Below are positions 58,273 to 64,000 of a stretch of DNA of 64,000 nt, piece by piece. Under the pieces are notes generated by a model. That model had not been told where the DNA came from. It was given only the letters and a program-made list of their open reading frames with translations, and did not search any database. Position numbers and translations under genes: made by a program. The stretch lies in contig NZ_CP107845.1 of NCBI RefSeq assembly GCF_041431415.1, positions 4,960,001 through 5,024,000 of the forward strand. Direction: 5' to 3'. Within the stretch, counting starts at the first letter, position 1. Each line of letters starts with the position of its first letter. The DNA is from Streptomyces sp. NBC_00513. Its GTDB lineage: Bacteria > Actinomycetota > Actinomycetes > Streptomycetales > Streptomycetaceae.

Positions 58273-58467
58273 GTGGCACTCTCGATCTCGGCCGTGGTGC
58301 TGCTGGCGATCGTCGTCTTCCTGCTGGTTCGGAGGTCGGGACTGAAGGCAGGACACGCCGTCGTGTGTGTGCTGCTCGGCTTCTATCTGGCGAGTTCGAC
58401 CATCGCGCCGACGCTCAGCCAGCTGACGTCCAACGTGGCCAGCATGATCAGTGGCCTCAAGTTCTAG
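58273..58467 (+). CDS. Small membrane protein of unknown function
   Basis: The 64-residue protein has two hydrophobic segments (SISAVVLLAIVVFLLV and AVVCVLLGFYLASSTIAP) separated by the basic RRSGLKAG turn, and a hydrophobic tail. GTG 58273 has GGAGG 10 bases upstream. It ends 23 bp before mshB on the same strand, so it may share its transcript. Conserved beside mshB in streptomycetes by memory; function not known. Confidence 0.65.
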   Translation: MALSISAVVLLAIVVFLLVRRSGLKAGHAVVCVLLGFYLASSTIAPTLSQLTSNVASMISGLKF

Positions 58468-58490
58468 GACTCAGCTCGTAGGCTGACCCC

Positions 58491-59396
58491 ATGAACGGTC
58501 TTCCCGCTCGTCGTCTGCTCCTCGTGCACGCGCACCCGGACGACGAGTCCATCAACAACGGCGTCACCATGGCCAAGTACGCGGCCGAGGGCGCCCACGT
58601 CGCGTTGGTGACCTGCACGCTGGGCGAGGAGGGCGAGGTCATCCCGCCCGACCTCGCCCATCTCGCGGCCGACCGCGACGACACCCTCGGCCCCCATCGC
58701 ATCGGCGAGCTCGCCGCGGCCATGGGGGAACTGGGCGTCACCGACCACCGGTTCCTCGGCGGCCCCGGTCGCTTCCGCGACTCCGGGATGATGGGCGCCG
58801 AGCAGAACCACCGCCCCGGCGCCTTCTGGTCCGCCGACGTGGACGAGGCCGCCGCGTACCTCGTCGAGGTCATCCGGGAGCTGCGCCCGCAGGTCCTCGT
58901 CACCTACGACCCCGACGGCGGCTACGGACACCCCGACCACATCCAGGCCCACCGCGTCGCCACGCGCGCGGCGGAACTCGCCGCGGAGGGCGCGTACCGG
59001 CGCGATCTCGGCACGGCGCACACGATCGGGAAGATCTACTGGAACCGGGTGCCGCGCTCGGTGGTCGAGGAAGGCTTCGCCCGACTGCGCGCCGCCGGCG
59101 GCAAGGCGCCCTTCCCCGGCCTCGCCGCGCCGGACGACGTGCCCGGAGTCGTCGCCGACGAGCGCATCACCGCCGAGATCGGCGACGGGGTCGCCGGCGA
59201 GGCGTTCGTCGCGGCCAAGGCCGCCGCGATGCGCGCGCACGCCACCCAGATCGCCGTGGACGGGCCCTTCTTCGCCCTGTCGAACGACCTGGCCCAGCCG
59301 CTCTTCGCCCGCGAGTACTACGAACTCGTCGCGGGCGAGCCGGGGGCACCGGCCGGCGAACGCGAGCGGGACCTCTTCGCGGGGGTGTCGGCATGA
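58491..59396 (+). CDS. mshB: Mycothiol biosynthesis deacetylase MshB
   Basis: The 301-residue zinc-dependent deacetylase removes the N-acetyl group of GlcNAc-inositol, the second step of mycothiol synthesis. Zinc ligands are in VHAHPDDES (His15, Asp17, Asp18) and HPDH (147-150). [16 protein letters not shown] is the family start, and the length is typical. It belongs to the PIG-L/LmbE superfamily; position beside the DUF6113 gene and the context favour MshB over the conjugate amidase Mca. Its TGA overlaps the next ATG. Confidence 0.92.
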   Translation: MNGLPARRLLLVHAHPDDESINNGVTMAKYAAEGAHVALVTCTLGEEGEVIPPDLAHLAADRDDTLGPHRIGELAAAMGELGVTDHRFLGGPGRFRDSGMMGAEQNHRPGAFWSADVDEAAAYLVEVIRELRPQVLVTYDPDGGYGHPDHIQAHRVATRAAELAAEGAYRRDLGTAHTIGKIYWNRVPRSVVEEGFARLRAAGGKAPFPGLAAPDDVPGVVADERITAEIGDGVAGEAFVAAKAAAMRAHATQIAVDGPFFALSNDLAQPLFAREYYELVAGEPGAPAGERERDLFAGVSA

Positions 59397-59776
59397 CCAC
59401 CACCTGGACCCCCGGCCGGATCGCCGCCCTGCTCGGCCTGCTCGTCGCCGGCGCGGTGGCCGGCGCGGCGGGCTGGCTCGTGGTGGGCCTGTGGTTCCCG
59501 GGCGGACTGCTGCTCGCGCTGGCGGCGCTCTTCGGCGTGTTCCTCGCGGGCCGGATCGCCACCGGAACCGGCATCGGCGTGGGCGCCGCGGTGATCGGCT
59601 GGTTCCTGGCCTACGTACTCCTCAGCCTGCCGCGCCCCGAAGGGGACTTCCTGCTCGGTTCGTCCGGAATCGGCATGTACGCGTACCTATTGGGCGGGAC
59701 GGTGATCGCTGTGATCTGCGCCACGATGCGCGGCCCGGTCGACCGGCCGGTTTCGGCCGCGAAGCCCCGCCCGTGA
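59393..59776 (+). CDS. DUF6113 family membrane protein
   Basis: The 127-residue protein has about four transmembrane helices ([76 protein letters not shown]) with a Pro/Arg-rich end. ATG 59393 overlaps the mshB stop (ATGA), so the two are translationally coupled. Families of this type are found next to mshB; a role in the mycothiol pathway has not been shown. Confidence 0.75.
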   Translation: MTTTWTPGRIAALLGLLVAGAVAGAAGWLVVGLWFPGGLLLALAALFGVFLAGRIATGTGIGVGAAVIGWFLAYVLLSLPRPEGDFLLGSSGIGMYAYLLGGTVIAVICATMRGPVDRPVSAAKPRP

Positions 59777-59862
59777 CGTGCCGTTGAGCGTGGACGCGAT
59801 CCGATCGGGGACGGCTTGAGGGGGTTTGACGGATCGTTGAGTACCCTCTCGGAGCGGGTCAA

Positions 59863-59881
59863 GGGGAATCCCCGATTCCCC
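59863..59881. promoter_or_regulatory. Perfect inverted repeat upstream of the peptidoglycan-binding gene
   Basis: GGGGAATC-CCC-GATTCCCC is an 8-bp perfect inverted repeat lying between the DUF6113 stop and the next gene, about 100 bp upstream of its start. It may be an operator or the terminator of the mshB operon; the loop of 3 fits both. Confidence 0.45.
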
Positions 59882-59981
59882 GCGAACAGTTGCGCCCGGG
59901 CGACGGCCAGTATGGTGGACGGGCCGCCGAGCTGCCCGCGCACGGTATGACGGGCGGCGGAGCCAACCGGGAGAACCTGCC

Positions 59982-62063
59982 TTGAGCCGTGAAACCGACA
60001 GTCCGTCCCCCGGGCCCCAAGGGCGCGGTGGAGCCGCCTACCCCTCGGGTACGCCGCCGTATGGAACCGGCCAGTATCCGTCCACGGACGCTGCGGCGAC
60101 CACCCCGGAGGAGAACTCTGTGACTTCGAAGCCGTCCACGCCCGACTCCGACGGGCCGAAGACCGAGACCACCCTGACGACCCGGATCCGGATCAACATC
60201 CCGGGTTCGCGTCCGATCCCGCCCGTCGTCGTGCGCAAGCCCGTCAAGGACGCCGAGGGCGGCGCCGAGCATGCCGCGCCGGGCGCCGGCGAGTCCGCCG
60301 CGCCGCCCGCGCCGGCCCCTGCCCCGGCGCCCCTGCCCGTGCGCCCCCCGCAGTCGGCCCCGCCCTCCTCGGGGGGTTCGGAGGAGCCGGCCAGCAACTG
60401 GTTCGCGCCGCGCAAGTCGACCCCGCCGCCCCCGCCCGGCGACGGCGGCGCCCCCGCGGGCCCGCCGAGCGCCGGCCACGGCGCCGCGCCGGCCGGCCCC
60501 ACCCCGCCCCCCGCGGGCGGCGGCTTCGCCCCACCGCCCCCGGGCCCGCGCGGCAACGCCCCCGCGCCCGGTCAGGGCGGCGGCTTCCCGCCCGGCGCCG
60601 GCGGTGGAGCCCCCCAGGGCTACCCGGAGTACGACAACGGCCCCGTCACCGAGGCCTTCCCCGCCTTCACCGAGCCCACCGGTCCCGCCGGACCCACCGC
60701 CGGTCCCGCCATGGGCTCCGCGCCCGTACGCGGCGGCGAGGCTCCGCGCTGGCCCGGACCGGAGGCCCCGCCGGCCGGTGGACCGATGCCGGGCGCCCCG
60801 ATGCCCGGCGGGCCCCGCCCCGGCGTGCCGATGCCCGGCGCCCCGATGCCCGGCGCACCCATGCCCGGCTCACCCATGTCCGGCGCACCGATGTCCGGCG
60901 GTCCGCGCCCCGGCGCCCCGATGCCCGGCGCTCCCATGCCCGGCTCGCCGATGCCCGGTGGTCCGGTCGGCGGCCCGATGTCCGGCGCCCCGATGCCCGG
61001 CGGGCCCCGCCCCGGCGGCCCGGGCGGCGGACCCGGGGCCGGGCCGGTCGTCCCGACCCCCGCGGCGACGCAGCCGCCGAACCAGAACCGACCGGCCCCC
61101 AAGGCCCCGGCGGCGTCCTCGAAGAAGCCCCGCTCCAAGCTGGTCATCATCGCCGGCGGCATCATCGCCCTCGGATGCGTCGCCTACGGCGCGGGTCTGC
61201 TGCTGAACCACTCCGACGTCCCCAAGGGCACCACCGTCCTCGGCGTGGACATCGGCGGCACCCGCGACGACGCCGTCAACAAGGTCGAGACGGCCTTCGG
61301 CAGCCGCGCGAGCGCCCCGCTGCGGCTCACCGTCGGCGGCAAGCAGGTCGAGCTCAAGCCCGACAAGGCCGGCCTGACCCTCGACAGCCAGACGACCGTC
61401 CGCAACGCGTCGGGCAGCGACTACAACCCGATCACGGTCATCGGCTCCCTCCTCGGCAACGAGCGCAGGGCCGACGCCGTCATGCCGGTGGACGAGGAGA
61501 AGCTGCGGGTCGCCCTCACGGAGCTGGCCGGCACCGCCGACTCGGCCACCGAGGGCACCATCACGTTCGACACGGGCAAGGCCGTCGCCGTCCCCGGCAA
61601 GGCCGGCACCACCCTCGACGTGGACAGCTCCGTGGAACAGGTCACGAAGGCCTTCCGCGAACTGGTGGCCACCGGCGAGGCCAAGCCCGTCGAACTGCCC
61701 TCCGTCGCCAAGGAGCCGGTCATCGGCAAGGCCGAACTGGACAAGGCGATGAAGGAGTTCGCCGAACCGGCGATGTCCGGCATCGTCACCGTCAAGGCGG
61801 GCCCCAAGTCCATCGCCTTCGGCCAGCGGTCGCTGCCCAAGATCCTCAGCATGCAGGCCGTGGACGGCCACCTCGTCGAGAAGTACGACCTCGAAGCCCT
61901 GCAGGCGGCCTACACGAACACGTTCGACGGCGTCCTGATCACCCGGGGTACCGGCGCGAAGACCGCCGTCACCCCGAAGGACGTCGCGGGCGCCCTCATC
62001 AAGGGCCTGCGCGGCAAGACCCCCGCCGAGCGGACCGTGGTCATCGACACCAACCCGAGCTGA
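59982..62063 (+). CDS. Membrane protein with PMPGA repeats and peptidoglycan-binding domains
   Basis: The 693-residue protein has a cytoplasmic Pro/Gly/Ala-rich N-terminus of about 380 residues. Residues 268-350 are a tandem array of PMPGA/PMPGG/PMSGA and PRPG pentads. A transmembrane helix (KLVIIAGGIIALGCVAYGAGLLL, about 386-408) follows, then an extracytoplasmic part with two related putative peptidoglycan-binding (PG_binding_4, YoaR-like) modules, e.g. GTTVLGVDIGGTRDDAVNKV and LTVGGKQVELKPDKAGLTLD. TTG 59982 has GGAG 9 bases upstream. A VanW domain, often attached, is absent. It could anchor or sense the cell wall. Confidence 0.75.
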   Translation: MSRETDSPSPGPQGRGGAAYPSGTPPYGTGQYPSTDAAATTPEENSVTSKPSTPDSDGPKTETTLTTRIRINIPGSRPIPPVVVRKPVKDAEGGAEHAAPGAGESAAPPAPAPAPAPLPVRPPQSAPPSSGGSEEPASNWFAPRKSTPPPPPGDGGAPAGPPSAGHGAAPAGPTPPPAGGGFAPPPPGPRGNAPAPGQGGGFPPGAGGGAPQGYPEYDNGPVTEAFPAFTEPTGPAGPTAGPAMGSAPVRGGEAPRWPGPEAPPAGGPMPGAPMPGGPRPGVPMPGAPMPGAPMPGSPMSGAPMSGGPRPGAPMPGAPMPGSPMPGGPVGGPMSGAPMPGGPRPGGPGGGPGAGPVVPTPAATQPPNQNRPAPKAPAASSKKPRSKLVIIAGGIIALGCVAYGAGLLLNHSDVPKGTTVLGVDIGGTRDDAVNKVETAFGSRASAPLRLTVGGKQVELKPDKAGLTLDSQTTVRNASGSDYNPITVIGSLLGNERRADAVMPVDEEKLRVALTELAGTADSATEGTITFDTGKAVAVPGKAGTTLDVDSSVEQVTKAFRELVATGEAKPVELPSVAKEPVIGKAELDKAMKEFAEPAMSGIVTVKAGPKSIAFGQRSLPKILSMQAVDGHLVEKYDLEALQAAYTNTFDGVLITRGTGAKTAVTPKDVAGALIKGLRGKTPAERTVVIDTNPS

Positions 62064-62104
62064 CCCACCGAGGAACGCCGGACCACCGAGGAACACCGCA
62101 GGTC

Positions 62105-62137
62105 GGAGCCCCCGCCGGAGCATCGCGCGGGGGCTCC
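62105..62137. terminator. Terminator after the peptidoglycan-binding gene
   Basis: GGAGCCCCCGC (62105-62115) pairs perfectly with GCGGGGGCTCC (62127-62137) around 11 bases, 40 bp after the stop. Confidence 0.75.
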
Positions 62138-62145
62138 GTCATGCC

Positions 62146-62171
62146 CCCGACATGACAACCGTCATGTCGGG
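62146..62171. promoter_or_regulatory. Perfect 11-bp inverted repeat: candidate operator of the ABC exporter
   Basis: CCCGACATGAC and GTCATGTCGGG flank AACC, 54 bp upstream of the exporter ATPase start and immediately after a separate terminator hairpin. Symmetry, 26-bp length and position suggest a dimeric repressor or response-regulator site. It could also act as a second terminator stem, but there is no need for one. Confidence 0.55.
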
Positions 62172-62224
62172 ATCACGACCGGCGACACTGCCGCGCGACC
62201 CCCCTGCCCGGCGAACCTGGAGCC

Positions 62225-63181
62225 ATGACGACGACAACCGCGACGCAATCAGCCGCCGCCACGACATCCGCCGGCGGCCCGGTGGTGAGCTTCGAGGACG
62301 TGACCAAGAGCTACGGCGCGGTCCGCGCGGTCGACGGGCTCTCCCTCGTGCTCCACCCCGGGGAGACCGTCGCGCTCCTCGGCCCCAACGGAGCCGGCAA
62401 GTCCTCCACCCTCGACCTGCTGCTCGGCCTGCGCCCCGCCGACTCCGGCACCGTACGGCTCTTCGGCACCACCCCCCGCGAGGCCATCGCCGCCGGCCGG
62501 GTCGGCGCGATGCTCCAGAGCGGCGGCCTGATGGAGGACGTCACCGTGCGCGAGGTCGTCGCGCTGGGCTGCGCGCTGCACCCCCGCCCGCTCCCCGTCG
62601 ACGAGGTGCTCACCCGCGCCGGGGTCGACTCCATCGCCGACCGGCTCGTCAACAAACTCTCCGGCGGCCAGGAACAGCGGGTCCGCTTCGCCCTCGCCAC
62701 CGCCGGCCACAACGACCTGATCGTCCTCGACGAACCGACCACCGGCATGGACGTCACCTCCCGCCAGGCCTTCTGGGCCACGATGCGCGAGCAGGCCGCG
62801 CAGGGCCGCACGGTCCTGTTCGCCACCCACTACCTGGAAGAGGCGGACGCGATAGCCGACCGGGTGCTGGTCCTCAACAAGGGCCGGCTGCTCGCCGACG
62901 GCACCGCCGCCGAGATCAAGGCCAAGGCGGGCGCCCGCAAGATCGCCTTCGACCTCACCGACGACCCGGTCGACGAGGCGACGCTGCGCGCCCTCCCGCA
63001 CCTGACCGCCTACGAGCGCCACGGCGACACCGTCCGGCTCCAGTCGCGCGACGCCGACGCGACCGTGCACGCCGTCTACGCCCTGGGGCTCTACCCCCGG
63101 AACCTGGAAGTCGCCGGGCTGGGTCTCGAACAGGCCTTCATCGCCCTCACCGAGGCCGAGGAGGCCGACGCGTCATGCTGA
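62225..63181 (+). CDS. ABC transporter ATP-binding protein (drug-exporter type)
   Basis: The 318-residue ATPase of the DrrA/CcmA-like group has Walker A LLGPNGAGKSSTLDLLLGL, signature KLSGGQEQRVRFALATA, Walker B LIVLDEPTTGMDV and HYLEEADAIADRV. An extended C-terminal domain follows, as in exporters of antibiotics or lipids. ATG 62225 follows GGAG closely. It ends overlapping the permease by 7 bases. Confidence 0.9.
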   Translation: MTTTTATQSAAATTSAGGPVVSFEDVTKSYGAVRAVDGLSLVLHPGETVALLGPNGAGKSSTLDLLLGLRPADSGTVRLFGTTPREAIAAGRVGAMLQSGGLMEDVTVREVVALGCALHPRPLPVDEVLTRAGVDSIADRLVNKLSGGQEQRVRFALATAGHNDLIVLDEPTTGMDVTSRQAFWATMREQAAQGRTVLFATHYLEEADAIADRVLVLNKGRLLADGTAAEIKAKAGARKIAFDLTDDPVDEATLRALPHLTAYERHGDTVRLQSRDADATVHAVYALGLYPRNLEVAGLGLEQAFIALTEAEEADASC

Positions 63182-63930
63182 ACAACGGAACGACGAAGCT
63201 CGTCACGCTGGAGATCTCCCGCGCGCTGCGCAACAAGAAGTACCTGTTCTTCACCGTCCTCTATCCGGCCGCCCTCTTCCTGATGCTCGGCGGCACCCTG
63301 GACGGCACGACGAAGGTCATGGGCACCGAACTGACCATGCCCGCCTTCTACATGGTCGCCATGGCCTCCTTCGGCGCGCTGACCGCCGTCCTGATGGGCA
63401 ACAGCGAACGCATCGCCAAGGAACGCGAGAAGGGCTGGGTCCGCCAACTGCGGCTGACCGCCCTGCCCGGACGCGGCTACGTCCTCGCCAAGACCGCCAG
63501 TGCCGGCGTCCTCTCGCTGCCCGCGATCCTGGTCGTCTTCGCGGTCGCGGCCGGAGTCAAGGGCGTACGGTTCGAGCTCTGGCAGTGGCTGGCGCTGACC
63601 GGCTCCATCTGGGCCGGCAGTCTGGTCTTCGCCGCGCTCGGCGTGGCCATCGGCTACCTGGCCAGTGGGGACACGGTCCGACCCATCACGATGCTCTTCT
63701 ACTTCGGCCTGTCGATCCTCGGCGGCCTGTGGATGCCCACCGCGAACTTCCCGCAGTGGCTGCGGAACATCTGCGAGTGGCTGCCCACCCACGCCTACGC
63801 CGGCCTGGGCCAGGCCATCGAACTCGGCGGCGCGCCGCACGCCAAGGACGTGGCGATCCTCGCGGTGTACTTCGTACTGTTCACCGGTGCCGCCGCCTGG
63901 CTGTACCGCAAGGACTCACTGAAGGCATGA
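63175..63930 (+). CDS. ABC-2 type permease
   Basis: The 251-residue membrane subunit has about six transmembrane helices, beginning LEISRALRNKKYLFFTVLYPAALFLMLGG and with the ABC-2 motif GNSERIAKEREKGWVRQLRLTALPGRGYVLAK in the first cytoplasmic loop. It pairs with the ATPase gene it overlaps. The stop overlaps the next ATG (ATGA), so a third gene is coupled. The export substrate is unknown. Confidence 0.9.
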   Translation: MLNNGTTKLVTLEISRALRNKKYLFFTVLYPAALFLMLGGTLDGTTKVMGTELTMPAFYMVAMASFGALTAVLMGNSERIAKEREKGWVRQLRLTALPGRGYVLAKTASAGVLSLPAILVVFAVAAGVKGVRFELWQWLALTGSIWAGSLVFAALGVAIGYLASGDTVRPITMLFYFGLSILGGLWMPTANFPQWLRNICEWLPTHAYAGLGQAIELGGAPHAKDVAILAVYFVLFTGAAAWLYRKDSLKA

Positions 63931-64000
63931 CGGTGACCAGCGAGACGGACGCCCGGTACACGACCCCCGGGGAGGACATCCAGGGCGCCGGCGGCCCCCG
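63927..64000 (+). CDS. Start of the next gene (partial), possibly a sensor histidine kinase
   Basis: Only the first 24 codons are inside the window: MTVTSETDARYTTPGEDIQGAGG, continuing off the edge. The ATG overlaps the permease stop, so it belongs to the same operon. In Streptomyces an ABC exporter pair of this kind is often followed by a DesK-like histidine kinase and a NarL-type regulator; nothing in the fragment itself shows this. Confidence 0.4.
   Translation, partial: MTVTSETDARYTTPGEDIQGAGGP

Noticed and set aside
62225..63930. Antibiotic biosynthetic cluster suggested by the exporter pair
   Set aside because: No biosynthetic enzymes lie in the last 6 kb; the pair may serve resistance or lipid export.

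Overview
The window is high-GC actinobacterial DNA and reads as a Streptomyces chromosome segment. The evidence is the codon bias, a WhiB-like protein, class II FBPase (GlpX), polyphosphate glucokinase, the mycothiol enzyme MshB, tandem Opp/BldK-type peptide transporters, DUF1707/DUF4245/DUF6113 proteins and a SpoIIE-type phosphatase. From memory, gene order at about 1-13.9 kb matches the conserved fumarase-wblI-glpX-xseBA-ispH-ppgK-ychF block of streptomycetes, and 36-62 kb matches the sdh-typA-opp-opp-mshB block. No rRNA, tRNA, CRISPR array, intact prophage or antibiotic megasynthase was found.

Layout. 1-13.9 kb holds central metabolism and housekeeping: end of a ricin-B lectin gene, glycerophosphodiesterase, class I fumarase, DUF1707 protein, WhiB-like regulator, GlpX, DUF4245 lipoprotein-like protein, nitroreductase, exonuclease VII subunits, an APC permease, IspH, PpgK, a DUF6542 membrane protein and YchF. 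13.9-15.2 kb is a scar-like accessory patch. The 3' end of ychF is repeated 1.1 kb downstream; between the copies lie a Phd/RelE-type toxin-antitoxin pair, a gene remnant and further short repeats, and beyond the second copy is a decapitated Uma2-family gene. 15.3-26.7 kb is a secretion and stress region: a secreted SMP-30-like beta-propeller divergent from a MarR regulator, two tandem membrane-anchored esterases, a trypsin-like protease, a PEP-mutase/ICL-family enzyme, a threonine-synthase-like enzyme, a secreted subtilase with a TTA codon in its signal peptide, a septum-formation-domain protein and a GntR regulator.

26.9-39.8 kb has a cytosine/purine permease with a cysteine-rich tail, SPOR and NUDIX proteins, an RsbW-like ATPase next to a PAS-GAF-PP2C-ATPase phosphatase, a TPM-PspA envelope-stress pair and a three-gene succinate dehydrogenase of the mycobacterial Sdh1 type. 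40-58 kb is dominated by peptide uptake: an orphan binding protein with a long acidic insert, TypA, then two paralogous five-gene oligopeptide ABC operons separated by a double-GNAT gene. 58-64 kb holds a small membrane protein, mshB, a DUF6113 protein, a peptidoglycan-binding-domain protein with PMPGA repeats, and a drug-type ABC exporter pair behind a perfect 11-bp inverted repeat; the next gene starts at the window edge.

No wholly new system is certain. The most unusual items are the ychF 3'-end repeat island, two long stretches of nucleotide identity between the two opp operons, the TTA-containing subtilase, a DmdR/IdeR-like iron box between fumarase and a DUF1707 gene, the collagen-like IspH tail and the cysteine-tailed permease.
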